DNA of 64,000 nucleotides from Paenochrobactrum gallinarii (GCF_014205685.1 NZ_JACIIU010000002.1:62001-126000); one strand, 5' to 3'. Counted from the first letter of the stretch, positions 8,667-19,291 are shown. The notes: generated from the sequence alone by a model not told the origin. A program made the numbers and translations.

Positions 8667-11657
8667 ATGTTAAACAAGATGCTTATCGATGCCTCTCACC
8701 CGGAGGAAACACGCGTTATCGTTACGCGGGGCAACAAGATCGAAGAATTTGATTTTGAATCCGAGCATAAAAAACAACTTAAAGGCAATATTTATCTCGC
8801 ACGTGTAACCCGCGTCGAGCCATCATTGCAGGCAGCCTTTGTCGAATATGGCGGCAATCGCCATGGCTTTTTGGCATTTTCTGAAATCCATCCTGATTAT
8901 TACCAGATCCCGGAAGCTGACCGTATTGCATTGATGGAAGCAGAAGCTGCCGCTGCTGCGGCCAATGCTGACAGTGACGATGATGATCACGACGAACAGC
9001 CGCAAAACAATGCGTCTGCTGCCCGTTCTGATCGCAATGATCGCCGTCGTGGCAATCGCCGCCGCAACCGTCGCTATGACAATAGCGCGGCTAAAAATGC
9101 TGTGCCTGCCGCTGAGCCGGTCGGCCCTGCATTTGTTGATTATGTACCGGGCACACCGGCTGTTCCGCATGCCATCCACATGGACAGCGTGTCAGAACCG
9201 GCAGATGATTTCATTTCCAGCAATCATGATGATGACGATATCCATGATAATGGCAATGATGACGAGAATGATACAGTCGAATCCGTTGGCTCCGAAGATG
9301 CCATGGAAGAGCTGCCAACGCATAACCGTGTGCATCGCCGTCAGTACAATATTCAGGAAGTCATCAAGCGCCGCCAGATTTTGCTGGTTCAGGTTGTTAA
9401 AGAAGAACGCGGCAACAAAGGCGCAGCTCTTACAACTTACCTGTCGCTGGCCGGACGCTATTCCGTTTTGATGCCTAACACTGCCCGTGGCGGTGGTATT
9501 TCACGCAAGATCACCAATATTCAGGATCGCAAGCGTCTGAAAGACATCGTTAAAGAACTGGAAGTGCCGCAGGGCATGGGCGTGATTTTGCGTACAGCCG
9601 GTGCCAACCGCACCAAAGCTGAAGTGCGCCGCGACTATGAATATCTGATGCGCATGTGGGAAAATGTGCGCAATCTGACGCTGCAATCCGTGGCGCCTGC
9701 CCTCGTTTATGAGGAAGGCAGCCTGATCAAGCGCTCGATCCGCGATCTTTATAATAAAGATATCAGCGAAATTCTGGTCTCCGGTGAAGCTGGCTACCGC
9801 GAAGCCAAAGAATTCATGCGGATGCTGATGCCAAGCCATGCCCGCGTTGTGCAGCCATATCGCGAACAATCACCAATCTTTGCCCGCAATGGCATTGAAG
9901 CGCAGCTTGATCGCATGTTGTTACCGCAGGTGACGCTGAAATCCGGCGGCTACATCATCATCAACCAGACAGAAGCTCTGGTCGCGATTGACGTAAACTC
10001 CGGCCGTTCTACCCGTGAACATTCGATTGAAGACACTGCTCTCCAGACAAATCTGGAAGCAGCTGAAGAAGTTGCGCGCCAGTTGCGTCTGCGCGACCTT
10101 GCCGGTCTTATTGTCGTTGACTTCATTGATATGGAAGAAAAACGCAATAACCGCGCCGTCGAAAAGAAAATGAAAGACTGCCTGAAAGATGACCGGGCAC
10201 GTATTCAGGTAGGCCGTATTTCGCATTTTGGTCTGCTGGAAATGTCGCGTCAGCGCATTCGTGCGTCTGTTCTCGAAAGCACCATGCAGCTTTGCCCGCA
10301 TTGCGGCGGCACCGGCCATATCCGCTCCGACTCTTCCATGGCGCTGCATGTGATCCGCGCTGTTGAAGATTATCTGATGCGCAATAGCGGTTACGATATT
10401 TCGGTTCGCACGCCTGCGGCAACTGCCCTTTATGTGCTGAACCATAAGCGCCAGCTCTTGTCTGACCTCGAAGCCCGTTTCGGTCTCAACATCCACATCA
10501 ATGCGGATGAATCGGTCGGCGTGCAAAATCTGGTCATTGATAAAGGCGCACCTTCCACCCGTCCGATCACCATGCCTGCCCTGCAACCGGCAGACTATTA
10601 TGATGACGGCATTGAAGATCCGGAACTGCCGGTTGAAGACGATGAGAACGAAGCAGAAGCTGAACTCGTCTCTTCCGACAAGGAAGAAATCAACGGTAAT
10701 GATAATGATCGCCGTCGCCGTCGCCGTCGTCGCCGTCGCGGTGAGCGCGATAATGGCTCTGACAGTCATGACGCAGATGCGCAATCCGAAAATGAGAATG
10801 AAGGCTATGCAGATCATGCAGGCTCCAGCGGTCAGTCTGATGATGATCAGCGCAAAAAACGCCGCCGTGGCCGTCGTGGCGGACGCAAAAACCGCCGCGA
10901 TGATGGTCATTACAGCCACTTGCCTGCTGCCGAATTGATTGGCGACTGGACGGAACTGCTCGCAGCTGCTGACGCCAAACGTCAGGCTGCAAAAGAAGCT
11001 GCTGAAAAGGCTAAGAATGTGCCGCCGGCAGAACCCGTTCCAGGTCCGGCACCTATGCCGGCAGCTGCCAACACAGAAGCAAACGTCAAGGCTGAGACAG
11101 TCAAAGCTGATGAACCTGTAAAGCCTGCTGAAACTGTCGCGCCCGCAGCTGAAAAGGCTGAAGAAAAGGCTAAGAAACCTGCTCGCCGCCGCACCAGCAA
11201 AGCTAAAGCGCCGACTGAAGTAGAAGCAGTTGTGGTTGCTGAAGTGGTTGCTGATGTAACCGAAACTGTTGAAGTTGCAGTGGAAGTAACAGAAACGGTC
11301 GTGGAAGAGACTGTCGTAGAAGAAAAGCCGGCTCGCAAGCCGCGTGCACGCAAAACCACTACGAAAGATAAGCCGGCTGCAGAAGCACCTGCAAAAGCCA
11401 CGGAAAAACCTGCCCGTAAGCCGCGTACACGTAAAACTGCTGTAAAGGCTGATGATGCAGTTGAAACTCCGCAGGATGTGCCAACCACTGGCGCTACAGA
11501 ACCGGAACAAAAGCCTATCATTGAAACGGTCGAGCCAATTGCTGTGCCGGTTAATCAACCACAGGAATCATCCCAACCGGTGATTACATCTAGCGATAAT
11601 GAAGAAGCACCTGCAGCCAAACGCTCAGGCTGGTGGCAGAAAAAAAGCTTCTTTTAA
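8667..11657 (+). CDS. rne: Ribonuclease E
   Basis: The central endonuclease of mRNA decay and rRNA/tRNA processing and the scaffold of the RNA degradosome. I chose the ATG at 8667 (MLNKMLIDASHPEETRV, 996 residues), because this is the family's start and AGGAAAA lies just upstream. A longer in-frame start at 8631 is less likely. The S1 RNA-binding domain is split by an acidic and Arg-rich insertion at about residues 80-225, typical of alphaproteobacterial RNase E. Catalytic aspartates lie in VAIDVNSG (about 442) and VVDFIDME (about 485-488). The zinc-link CPHC is near 543-546. The C-terminal third is disordered, with Arg blocks and Ala/Lys/Pro/Glu repeats, and is the likely scaffold region. 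Confidence 0.97.
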   Translation: MLNKMLIDASHPEETRVIVTRGNKIEEFDFESEHKKQLKGNIYLARVTRVEPSLQAAFVEYGGNRHGFLAFSEIHPDYYQIPEADRIALMEAEAAAAAANADSDDDDHDEQPQNNASAARSDRNDRRRGNRRRNRRYDNSAAKNAVPAAEPVGPAFVDYVPGTPAVPHAIHMDSVSEPADDFISSNHDDDDIHDNGNDDENDTVESVGSEDAMEELPTHNRVHRRQYNIQEVIKRRQILLVQVVKEERGNKGAALTTYLSLAGRYSVLMPNTARGGGISRKITNIQDRKRLKDIVKELEVPQGMGVILRTAGANRTKAEVRRDYEYLMRMWENVRNLTLQSVAPALVYEEGSLIKRSIRDLYNKDISEILVSGEAGYREAKEFMRMLMPSHARVVQPYREQSPIFARNGIEAQLDRMLLPQVTLKSGGYIIINQTEALVAIDVNSGRSTREHSIEDTALQTNLEAAEEVARQLRLRDLAGLIVVDFIDMEEKRNNRAVEKKMKDCLKDDRARIQVGRISHFGLLEMSRQRIRASVLESTMQLCPHCGGTGHIRSDSSMALHVIRAVEDYLMRNSGYDISVRTPAATALYVLNHKRQLLSDLEARFGLNIHINADESVGVQNLVIDKGAPSTRPITMPALQPADYYDDGIEDPELPVEDDENEAEAELVSSDKEEINGNDNDRRRRRRRRRRGERDNGSDSHDADAQSENENEGYADHAGSSGQSDDDQRKKRRRGRRGGRKNRRDDGHYSHLPAAELIGDWTELLAAADAKRQAAKEAAEKAKNVPPAEPVPGPAPMPAAANTEANVKAETVKADEPVKPAETVAPAAEKAEEKAKKPARRRTSKAKAPTEVEAVVVAEVVADVTETVEVAVEVTETVVEETVVEEKPARKPRARKTTTKDKPAAEAPAKATEKPARKPRTRKTAVKADDAVETPQDVPTTGATEPEQKPIIETVEPIAVPVNQPQESSQPVITSSDNEEAPAAKRSGWWQKKSFF

Positions 11658-11681
11658 GCGGAGCTCTGAGATCTCATAAAT

Positions 11682-11715
11682 AAAAAGCCCCCATGTTTCG
11701 CATGGGGGCTTTTTT
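11682..11715 (+). terminator. rne intrinsic terminator
   Basis: A perfect stem of AAGCCCCCATG with CATGGGGGCTT around a TTTCG loop, flanked by A5 and T6 runs. It lies 25 bases after the rne stop. Confidence 0.93.
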
Positions 11716-11737
11716 ACATCTGCAATCAATGCACGTA

Positions 11738-11769
11738 AAAAAACGCGCCGATCAGATCGGCGCGTTTTT
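11738..11769 (-). terminator. aapP intrinsic terminator
   Basis: ACGCGCCGAT/ATCGGCGCGT stem around a CAG loop with A and T runs on both sides. It lies between the convergent rne and aapP genes and, on the minus strand, ends the aap operon. It could work in both directions. Confidence 0.92.
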
Positions 11770-11790
11770 CACAGTTCATACAATCATCAA

Positions 11791-12597
11791 TTAATGCAAT
11801 ATCTGACTTAAGAACAGTTTCGTGCGTTCATGCTGCGGATTATCAAAGAATTCTGCCGGAGCATTTTCTTCAACGATCTGCCCCTGATCCATGAAAATCA
11901 CACGATTGGCCACCTGTCGCGCAAAGCCCATTTCATGGGTCACGCAAATCATCGTCATGCCTTCTTCCGCCAAGCCAACCATTGTATCCAGCACTTCCTT
12001 GATCATTTCCGGATCAAGCGCCGATGTCGGTTCATCGAACAACATAACACGTGGGTTCATGCATAAGGCACGTGCAATCGCAACACGTTGCTGCTGACCG
12101 CCAGACAATTGACCCGGATATTTATTAGCCTGTTCCGGAATTTTCACCCGCTCCAGATAATGCATCGCCACTTCTTCTGCTTGCTTCTTAGGCATTTTCC
12201 GTACCCAGATCGGAGCCAGTGTGCAATTTTCCAAAATCGTCAAATGCGGGAAAAGATTGAAATGCTGGAACACCATGCCGACTTCGCGGCGTACTTCATC
12301 AATCTTTTTCAGATCATTGGTAAGCTCTGTACCATCAACAATGATCTTGCCCTTCTGGTGCTCCTCCAGTCGGTTGATACAGCGGATCATGGTGGATTTA
12401 CCTGAGCCTGAAGGACCTGCAACAACAATGCGCTCTCCCCGCATGACTTTCAGATTGATGTCCCGCAACACATGAAAATCACCATACCATTTGTGCATGT
12501 GCTCGATTTCAATTGCTACTTCAGTTTTTGAAACCTGCATTTTTGGTGTCTCACTGGCTGCAGTATCAGTTGCCACTTTATTGGCTTGTGCATTCAT
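11791..12597 (-). CDS. aapP: General L-amino acid ABC transporter, ATP-binding protein AapP
   Basis: The 268-residue ATPase that powers uptake of a broad range of L-amino acids. Walker A is GPSGSGKST (61-69), the ABC signature LSGGQQQ (164-170), and Walker B VMLFDEP (184-190). The N-terminal 25 residues before the ABC core are a low-complexity extension common in this subfamily. It is last in the aapJ-Q-M-P set, 18 bases after aapM, with an intrinsic terminator immediately downstream. Confidence 0.95.
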   Translation of the reverse strand: MNAQANKVATDTAASETPKMQVSKTEVAIEIEHMHKWYGDFHVLRDINLKVMRGERIVVAGPSGSGKSTMIRCINRLEEHQKGKIIVDGTELTNDLKKIDEVRREVGMVFQHFNLFPHLTILENCTLAPIWVRKMPKKQAEEVAMHYLERVKIPEQANKYPGQLSGGQQQRVAIARALCMNPRVMLFDEPTSALDPEMIKEVLDTMVGLAEEGMTMICVTHEMGFARQVANRVIFMDQGQIVEENAPAEFFDNPQHERTKLFLSQILH

Positions 12598-12615
12598 AAC
12601 CGTTTATTCCCTCAA

Positions 12616-13773
12616 TTATCGTTTGTGGCCAGTATCGAGACGTCGTTCCATAAAAATAGAATAGCGCGACATGCCAAAACAGAAAATCCAAAATACAAAG
12701 GCGGCAAAGACCAAACCCGTCACCGGTGTTTGTGGTGTTGCCCAATTTGCATCAGAGAAATTCTGCCTCACGATCCCAAGCAAGTCGAACATACCAATAA
12801 TGTAAACAAGACTTGTGTCCTTGAATAGCCCAATGAAGGTATTCACAATACCTGGAATGACCATTTTTAATGCCTGTGGCAAAATGATAAAGCCAGTTTT
12901 GTGCCAATAGCTTAAGCCCAGTGCATCCGCTCCTTCATATTGACCTTTAGGTATTGCTTGCAAACCACCGCGTACCACTTCTGCCATATAGGCGGAAGCA
13001 AATAAGGCAACACCGATAAGTGCACGCAACAATTTGTCAAAGCTCACGCCCGGCGGCAAAAACAGCGGCAACATCACACTTGCCATAAAAAGCACTGTCA
13101 CCAGAGGCACACCGCGCACTGTTTCGATAAAGATAATTGAAAGTGCCTTGATAACCGGCAAATTGGAGCGCCGCGCCAATGCCAGCAATATCCCCAAAGG
13201 CAATGACACCGCAATGCCGACAAAGGACAACACCAATGTGACCAGCAGCCCCCCCCATAATGGGGTTTCGACATAGGAAAGCCCGAAGAAACCACCGACA
13301 AGAAAAATAAATGCCAGCACCGGAAAGAAGATGAAAAACACAAGAGCATTAGTCACTTTATGTTTCACCGATGGAATCATCAGCGGCACAAGTAAGACGG
13401 CAAACAGTGCTGCTGTCAGATTGACGCGCCAACGCTGATCAATCGGATAGCGGCCATAAAGAAATTGCTGATATTTTGATTGAACAAAAGCCCAGCAAGC
13501 TCCGCTCCAGCCTTCTGGCAATTCACCGCCCTGCGCTGAGGTTAAACATGCAAAACGATCGGAACCAGACCAGACAGCATCAATAAACAACCAACGCATC
13601 AATGGCGGCACGAACCACCATAATAACAAAAGCGCCACAATGGTGAGCACTGTGTTGAGTGGAGTTGATAAAAGATTACCGCGAATCCAAGCCAAAGCAC
13701 CGGCATTATTAACGGGCGGGTGCTCCCGTGGCGCTAAATTATCCCGTACGTAAAGTAAGTTTTCTCTGGTCAT
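12616..13773 (-). CDS. aapM: General L-amino acid ABC transporter permease AapM
   Basis: A 385-residue inner-membrane permease of the AapJQMP system. The first helix is at about residues 35-60, followed by a long periplasmic insert typical of AapM. The C-terminal part holds the binding-protein-dependent permease fold with the EAA-type loop ([20 protein letters not shown]) that contacts AapP. The N-terminus ([17 protein letters not shown]) matches the family. The start lies two bases after the aapQ stop, so translation is probably coupled. Confidence 0.94.
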   Translation of the reverse strand: MTRENLLYVRDNLAPREHPPVNNAGALAWIRGNLLSTPLNTVLTIVALLLLWWFVPPLMRWLFIDAVWSGSDRFACLTSAQGGELPEGWSGACWAFVQSKYQQFLYGRYPIDQRWRVNLTAALFAVLLVPLMIPSVKHKVTNALVFFIFFPVLAFIFLVGGFFGLSYVETPLWGGLLVTLVLSFVGIAVSLPLGILLALARRSNLPVIKALSIIFIETVRGVPLVTVLFMASVMLPLFLPPGVSFDKLLRALIGVALFASAYMAEVVRGGLQAIPKGQYEGADALGLSYWHKTGFIILPQALKMVIPGIVNTFIGLFKDTSLVYIIGMFDLLGIVRQNFSDANWATPQTPVTGLVFAAFVFWIFCFGMSRYSIFMERRLDTGHKR

Positions 13774-13775
13774 AA

Positions 13776-14969
13776 TCAGCGCTCCACCAAAGCCATTTTG
13801 GCGTTAAACCAGTTCATAAAGCCGGATGTCAGCAAGCTGATACCGAGATAAATCACCATCCAAATCGCCACAACTTCAATGGACTGCCCTGTCTGATTAA
13901 GGATAGTTCCCCCTACTGCGACAAGATCCGGATAGCCGATTGCAATCGCCAGTGACGAGTTTTTAGTCAAATTCAGATATTGGCTGGATAGCGGCGGAAT
14001 AATAATGCGCATCGCCTGCGGAATAACGATCAGCCGCATAGTCTGGCGGGAACGTAACCCTAAAGCCTCTGCTGCCTCTGATTGACCGCGACTGACGCCC
14101 AAGACACCAGCGCGCACTGTTTCGGCAATAAAAGCAGCCGTATAAAAAGAGAGCGCCAGAAACAGAGACATAAATTCCGGCTTGATCTGCGCGCCACCAC
14201 TCAGGCTGAAAGTACCAAGTTTGGGGTAATCAAAACTCAAAGGCATACCAAGTGCCAAAAACAGTATGAAAGGCAAACCAATAATTAATGCCAGATTAAC
14301 CCAGAGGGTTGGAAATGATTGACCACTCTGAATACGGCGTTTGCGCGCCCAACGGCCCACCAAAAATGCTGCCACGATGCCAGCAAGAAATGTAATGCCA
14401 ATAATTCCGGCCCCTTCTCCCCACACCATCGAGGGAAAGAAAAAACCACGATTATTGAGATATGTATTAAACGGTAATTCCAAGCTCTCGCGCGCCTGTG
14501 GCAACACAGAAAGTACGCCGAAATACCAAAAGAAAATCACCAGCAAAGGCGGAATATTACGGAAAACTTCCACATAAACAGTGCAGAGCTTGCGAATAAG
14601 CCAATTATTGGACAAACGTCCCACGCCAACCAAAAAGCCGACAATCGACGCAACAATGATGCCGAGCAAGGCCACATAGAGCGTGTTTACCAATCCCACC
14701 AATAATGCCCGGCCATAGGTCGAGTCATTATTATAGGCAATCATCGTCTGACTGACATCGAAGCCTGCACGCCCTTTTAAAAACGCAAAGCCTGAAGCGA
14801 TATTGGCTTTTTGCAAATTGGCAACCGTATTACCAACAATCCAGTAAACGAAACCGACAACGGCAATAAAAACCAATGCCTGATAAAAAATACCCCTGAT
14901 ATGCGGATCATACAGTAGCGATCCGCGTGCAGGCTGTATCCTTTGTTGCGCCATTGAACCTGAGGTCAT
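13776..14969 (-). CDS. aapQ: General L-amino acid ABC transporter permease AapQ
   Basis: The 397-residue partner permease of AapM; together they form the membrane channel for amino-acid uptake. It has several hydrophobic helices. The coupling loop reads [21 protein letters not shown]. The start ATG at 14967-14969 is preceded by GGGGA at suitable spacing. The open frame starts 430 bases after the aapJ stop, an unusually wide gap within this operon. Confidence 0.94.
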   Translation of the reverse strand: MTSGSMAQQRIQPARGSLLYDPHIRGIFYQALVFIAVVGFVYWIVGNTVANLQKANIASGFAFLKGRAGFDVSQTMIAYNNDSTYGRALLVGLVNTLYVALLGIIVASIVGFLVGVGRLSNNWLIRKLCTVYVEVFRNIPPLLVIFFWYFGVLSVLPQARESLELPFNTYLNNRGFFFPSMVWGEGAGIIGITFLAGIVAAFLVGRWARKRRIQSGQSFPTLWVNLALIIGLPFILFLALGMPLSFDYPKLGTFSLSGGAQIKPEFMSLFLALSFYTAAFIAETVRAGVLGVSRGQSEAAEALGLRSRQTMRLIVIPQAMRIIIPPLSSQYLNLTKNSSLAIAIGYPDLVAVGGTILNQTGQSIEVVAIWMVIYLGISLLTSGFMNWFNAKMALVER

Positions 14970-15399
14970 TTATTTCCCCACAGATGTTAAGCGAGGTTCC
15001 TTTTTTAAGGAAGCGCTCCCCATCCCGGCCATCTTCGTGACCAAGTCAGGCAGCTTCCGCGCCAGCCGCCATGCTCTTTTTATGAGCACTTAGCCTAAAA
15101 CATGATAATGATCTGCAATTGCCGGAAATTTCATCAAACTGTAATGGCAACCGCTTGTTCAGTTGCCACTCAGATTATTCGCACTTGGACAAAATTCGAA
15201 ATCCATACAAAATGATACTCAGTCCAAAGGGCAGTTTATTTTTATGTTCCGGCAAAACCCGTGCTTGAATGTAAATTTCAAATTATAAAAAGGTCACTAA
15301 AAAACACACGAGCCTTGTGATCATCCCTATGCATCAAGGTGACCGTATCCTTGCATTGCTTAGCGATACGGTCAGCCTTATCTGCGTTAGATCCATTTG
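14970..15399 (-). other. 430-bp aapJ-aapQ intercistronic region
   Basis: No gene is visible on either strand. A strong hairpin sits just after aapJ (15340-15374). The rest is AT-rich without clear structure. The region may lower permease expression relative to the binding protein, or hold a secondary promoter for aapQMP. Confidence 0.5.
15340..15374 (-). terminator. Stem-loop after aapJ
   Basis: TGACCGTATC at 15340-15349 pairs perfectly with GATACGGTCA at 15365-15374. No strong T-run follows on the minus strand. It probably stabilises the aapJ message or terminates only part of transcription, as is common after periplasmic binding-protein genes. Confidence 0.6.
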
Positions 15400-16449
15400 T
15401 TAACGGATCGGCATACCATACTGTAAACCACCCTTGGTCCACTGGGCGTTAATGCCGCGAGCAATTTTCAACGGGCTGCCTGAACCGATATTACGGTCAA
15501 ACACTTCGCCATAATTGCCGACACCTTTGATGATCTTTACAACCCAGTCATTTTCGAGACCAAGATCAGTGCCGATTTTAGTATCTGCTTCTGTGCCGAG
15601 TATACGTTTAATCTCAGGATTGTCAGAGTTTTTCATCTCATCAACATTGCCCTGATTAATGCCCATTTCTTCGGCATCCAGCATCGCAAAATGTACCCAG
15701 CGTATCACGTCCGCCCATTGAGAATCACCCTGGCGCACTGTCGGCCCTAATGGTTCTTTGGAAATAATTTCCGGCAATACGATATGATCATCCGGGTTGG
15801 AGAGACGCAAGCGAATGGAGTAAAGGCCGGATTGGTCGGTGGTATAGGCATCGCAACGCCCTGCATCATAGGCCGCATTCACCTCATCCACTTTTTCAAA
15901 CACGACCGGATTATATTCCATTTTGTTCGAACGGAAATAATCAGCCAGATTCAGCTCGGTGGTGGTACCGGCCTGAACGCACACTGAAGCACCGGAAAGT
16001 TGCAATGCCGAATTGATACCCGCCAGTTTTTTGGCGTTAATCATAAAGCCCTGACCGTCATAATAATTTACGCCGGTAAAATCGAGACCGAGTGAAGTAT
16101 CACGCCCGATTGTCCATGTGGTATTGCGAATCAGGACATCCACTTCCCCCGATTGCAAAGCTGTAAAACGCTCTTTTGCATTAAGTGGTGTGAATTTCAC
16201 CTTGCTTGTATCGCCAAAAATAGCCGCAGCCACAGCACGGCAATAATCAACATCAAAACCCGTCCACTCGCCTTTATCATCAGGCGAGGCAAAACCTGTG
16301 AGCCCTGTATTGACCCCGCATTGCAAAAAGCCCTTAGCTTTTACATCATCCAATGTGCCGGCGGATGCACTTCCGCCAATCAGCACAGTCGACAAAGCAG
16401 CCCCTAATATGATTTTTCCCATTACGCTCTGATGAATATATTTTTTCAT
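15400..16449 (-). CDS. aapJ: General L-amino acid ABC transporter substrate-binding protein AapJ
   Basis: A 349-residue periplasmic binding protein that captures L-amino acids for AapQM. A Lys-led signal peptide ends near SASAGTLDD (about 30). The mature protein has the SBP_bac_3 fold, with ARO-type motifs such as GFDVDYCRAVAAAIFGD and VDVLIRNTTWTIGRD characteristic of AapJ/BztA. An AAGG lies just upstream of the ATG. It heads the operon and is followed by a stem-loop, which fits the excess of binding protein these systems need. Confidence 0.95.
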   Translation of the reverse strand: MKKYIHQSVMGKIILGAALSTVLIGGSASAGTLDDVKAKGFLQCGVNTGLTGFASPDDKGEWTGFDVDYCRAVAAAIFGDTSKVKFTPLNAKERFTALQSGEVDVLIRNTTWTIGRDTSLGLDFTGVNYYDGQGFMINAKKLAGINSALQLSGASVCVQAGTTTELNLADYFRSNKMEYNPVVFEKVDEVNAAYDAGRCDAYTTDQSGLYSIRLRLSNPDDHIVLPEIISKEPLGPTVRQGDSQWADVIRWVHFAMLDAEEMGINQGNVDEMKNSDNPEIKRILGTEADTKIGTDLGLENDWVVKIIKGVGNYGEVFDRNIGSGSPLKIARGINAQWTKGGLQYGMPIR

Positions 16450-16805
16450 TTGGTACTTAACCTTTTTATTATTTTCCCCACGAACAACCCACAGAGCGTA
16501 CCGTATTTTATCAATTCGCCGGTAGATGCTCTATAACCGATACGGGTCGATCTTATTACCTTCTCATGGAAGGCGATAATTCGCCAGTGGTCAAGAGATT
16601 TCGTGTTAAACTTTCTTACAAGAAATGAAACAGAACCCCACAAATTCAAGGTTAATAAGGCTTTTCCAACTATTCATCGGTGCAAATTCACTAACCTGAC
16701 TTCAAGAAGTAAAAATACTAAATTCATCACAAATTCAGATAGATGCATAACATAAACAAATGTAACGACGCTTTTCCACCCCTAAAATTTTAAAAAAATC
16801 AGCTC
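16450..16805 (-). promoter_or_regulatory. aapJ upstream region (356 bp)
   Basis: No credible gene; a 67-codon open frame at 16446-16649 has no family resemblance. This must hold the aapJ promoter, since the PAP2 gene on the same strand ends at 16806. A small GGCGA/TCGCC hairpin occurs near 16574-16587. No promoter could be fixed. Confidence 0.4.
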
Positions 16806-17540
16806 CTAATATTTATTTTTTCGCCCCGAAGAAATAATATTTCTCACGGAGAGAAAATTATACAACCACAGACTAACAACCACACCAATCGTAAATCCTG
16901 CCAGAATATCGGTTGGATAATGAGCTGCGACCACTACACGGCTAAAGGCCAATAGAAAGCAAAGCGGGATCAGCAGCCATCGAAGTCGCGGTAAATATTT
17001 AAACGAGAATACGAATAAAATACCTGCCATCATCGCATGACCAGACGGAAAGCTTAAATAAAGATAACTGGCACTGAGAGGTGAGAAATATTCCGGCCCC
17101 AATTGTTCCAACAAATGCGGTCGTGCACGCCCTACCAAAAACTTGATTAGCGTTACCGGAATGCCGGCGCAGATGATTGCAAAAAACAGATAAAGCCCAG
17201 CCTCGCGTGCACGCATGATCAATGCTGAAACTGGCTTTCCTGCCTGCTGCTTTAAATAAAATCCACTACCTGCCCAAATCAACAGCGCCAATACCAGCCA
17301 ATAGCCTGACTTAATCATATTGGTTGATGAGGCCAGTATTTGCTGAAACTTGGTTGTATGTTCTGTCCATACTGCACTCACCTGCGCATCATATGGATGC
17401 ACAAGCAACAAAAGCAAAGGCAAAACGCATAGAGCCCATGTCATCGGCGCAGTCCAACCAAAAGGTTTTGGTTGCTTCACAATAGCAAAAAAATTCTTGA
17501 ATATATGACTTAGTGAAAATTGCGACGTCTTAACATTCAT
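16806..17540 (-). CDS. PAP2-family phosphatase, integral membrane
   Basis: A 244-residue membrane phosphatase of the type-2 phosphatidic acid phosphatase superfamily, acting on lipid phosphates or undecaprenyl-pyrophosphate-like substrates. The three signature motifs are present: KFLVGRARP (C1), PSGH (C2) and SRVVVAAHYPTD (C3), separated by hydrophobic helices. I chose the ATG at 17538-17540 (MNVKTSQFSL) because AAAGG lies upstream. The frame stays open to 17669, but those extra 43 residues look non-coding. The substrate cannot be inferred; an envelope lipid role is likely. Confidence 0.85.
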   Translation of the reverse strand: MNVKTSQFSLSHIFKNFFAIVKQPKPFGWTAPMTWALCVLPLLLLLVHPYDAQVSAVWTEHTTKFQQILASSTNMIKSGYWLVLALLIWAGSGFYLKQQAGKPVSALIMRAREAGLYLFFAIICAGIPVTLIKFLVGRARPHLLEQLGPEYFSPLSASYLYLSFPSGHAMMAGILFVFSFKYLPRLRWLLIPLCFLLAFSRVVVAAHYPTDILAGFTIGVVVSLWLYNFLSVRNIISSGRKNKY

Positions 17541-17714
17541 AAACAGTGCCTTTAAAAAACTAAATTCCAATGCGCAGCCAAACTGTATCAAGGGTCCAAC
17601 ATCGTCATAATGATGGCGAGTGCTAAAAATAAAGGGAACCGCTGTTCTTTTGGGCTCAGCTATGCACAATTGCTGTCAGTTGCATGAAATTTTAATTATC
17701 CGAGGCTTGCTCAC

Positions 17715-18887
17715 ATGACCAGTAAAGACAAACAAAACAATTATGGCATCCATACGCGCCTTGCGCATGACGGCTATAATCCGCGCGAATATCATGGTTT
17801 CGTTAATCCTCCTGTTGTGCGTGCCTCAACGGTTTTGTTTCCTAATGCTGAGAGTATGGTTGATGGCAGCCAGAAATATACCTACGGCACCAGAGGCACC
17901 CCAACGACCGGCGCTCTTTGCGATGCCATCAATGCTTTAGAAGGTTCAGAGGGCACTGTTTGTGTACCATCAGGGCTTGCGGCCGTTACCGTGCCCTTGC
18001 TCGCCTTTTTAAACCCCGGCGACCACGCACTATTTGTTGATTCCATCTACAACCCTACCCGCCATTTTGCCGATACGATTCTCAAACGCCTTGGTGTTGA
18101 GGTCGAATATTATCCACCCCACACCGGTGCAGATATCGAAAAGCTTTTTAAAGCCAATACAAAAGTGGTTTTTACGGAATCACCAGCTTCCAACACTTTT
18201 GAGGTACAGGATATTCCGGCAATAGCGAAAACTGCCCATACCCGTGACATTATTGTTATGATGGACAACACATGGGCAACGCCGGTTTATTTCCGTGCAT
18301 TAGATTATGGTGTCGATATTTCCATTCACGCTGCCACCAAATATCCGTCCGGTCACTCTGATATTCTTTTCGGTACTGTTTCTGCCAACAAGCGATGCTG
18401 GCCACAATTGCTCGAGACTCACGGTACTTTAGGCCTCTGCGTGTCAGGTGATGACGCTTATCAGGTGCTGCGCGGTATGCGCACTATGGGCATCAGACTG
18501 GAACACCATCAGAAGAGCGCCCTCACTATTGCTGAATGGCTGGAAAATCATTCAGCAATCGGCGAAGTTTTACACCCAGCCCTTCCAGGCCACCCCGACC
18601 ACGCTTTGTGGCAACGCGACTTTAAAGGTGCCTCGGGTGTGTTTTCGATAGTGCTCGCCGGCAAATCAGATGAAGAAGCACGTAAATTCGTCAATGCTCT
18701 GCAAATCTTTGGTCTTGGCTATTCATGGGGTGGCTATGAAAGCCTTGCAGTGGTCGTCAATATTAATGACCGCACGGTTGCACGCAAAGATTATGGCGGC
18801 GCCATTATCCGCCTGCAAATCGGGCTGGAGAATCCAGAGGATCTAATTACCGATCTGAACCGTGGATTCGCAGCGTTAGAATCATAA
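17715..18887 (+). CDS. metC: Cystathionine beta-lyase
   Basis: A 390-residue PLP enzyme that cleaves cystathionine to homocysteine, ammonia and pyruvate in methionine synthesis. The PLP-binding Lys is K209 in HAATKYPSGHSD, and the cofactor-ring contacts lie in PSGLAAVTVP. It begins MTSKDKQNN after a CGAGG-type site. The length and the GYSWGGYES motif near the C-terminus fit MetC rather than cystathionine gamma-lyase, though the two are hard to separate by eye. It is divergent from the PAP2 gene. A hairpin follows the stop. Confidence 0.9.
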   Translation: MTSKDKQNNYGIHTRLAHDGYNPREYHGFVNPPVVRASTVLFPNAESMVDGSQKYTYGTRGTPTTGALCDAINALEGSEGTVCVPSGLAAVTVPLLAFLNPGDHALFVDSIYNPTRHFADTILKRLGVEVEYYPPHTGADIEKLFKANTKVVFTESPASNTFEVQDIPAIAKTAHTRDIIVMMDNTWATPVYFRALDYGVDISIHAATKYPSGHSDILFGTVSANKRCWPQLLETHGTLGLCVSGDDAYQVLRGMRTMGIRLEHHQKSALTIAEWLENHSAIGEVLHPALPGHPDHALWQRDFKGASGVFSIVLAGKSDEEARKFVNALQIFGLGYSWGGYESLAVVVNINDRTVARKDYGGAIIRLQIGLENPEDLITDLNRGFAALES

Positions 18888-18920
18888 AAGCCTTTATAAT
18901 CTGACATTTGTTTAAGTTTC

Positions 18921-18955
18921 CTCTTCCGCCAAAATCATATTTTTTAGCGGAAGAG
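18921..18955 (+). terminator. Hairpin downstream of metC
   Basis: CTCTTCCGC pairs with GCGGAAGAG around a T-rich 17-base loop. The T-run lies in the loop, not after the stem, so termination is plausible but not certain. Confidence 0.45.
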
Positions 18956-19029
18956 AGCGCAAAAAAGCCCTGTAAAGCAGACTTTGTGAAAAAACTGACA
19001 TTTTTTCGTTTAAAAGCTGGATTTAGGGC

Positions 19030-19058
19030 TTGCCAACTGCGAAGCGAGCGCCTATTAA
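19030..19058 (+). promoter_or_regulatory. Sigma-70-type promoter of tRNA-Pro copy 1
   Basis: TTGCCA and TATTAA separated by exactly 17 bases, 20 bases before the mature tRNA 5' end. Confidence 0.75.
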
Positions 19059-19077
19059 GCCGTCATTCGCAAGATAG

Positions 19078-19154
19078 CGGAGCGTAGCGCAGTCTGGTAG
19101 CGCACCTGATTTGGGATCAGGGGGTCGCAGGTTCGAATCCTGCCGCTCCGACCA
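19078..19154 (+). tRNA. tRNA-Pro (anticodon TGG), copy 1
   Basis: 77 nt with an encoded CCA. The acceptor CGGAGCG/CGCTCCG pairs fully. The anticodon stem CCTGA/TCAGG holds loop TTTGGGA, which gives anticodon TGG. The T-loop GTTCGAATC is canonical. Its own promoter lies upstream. A second identical copy follows at 19341. Confidence 0.97.
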
Positions 19155-19291
19155 TCACTTAGATGAGGCGGATTTATCCTTTTAAAATTTGACGATTAGA
19201 GCGCAATGCAAATTACTGTGTTAGCGCTATATTGCCTTGTGAATTCAGCAACTTAAAAAATAAAATTTCTTTCAAAATTTAGATTTAGGGC

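Noticed and set aside
9921-11558. 545-codon open frame antisense to rne
   Set aside because: The Phe/Cys/Arg-rich product mirrors the biased codons of the RNase E disordered tail; a shadow frame, not a gene.
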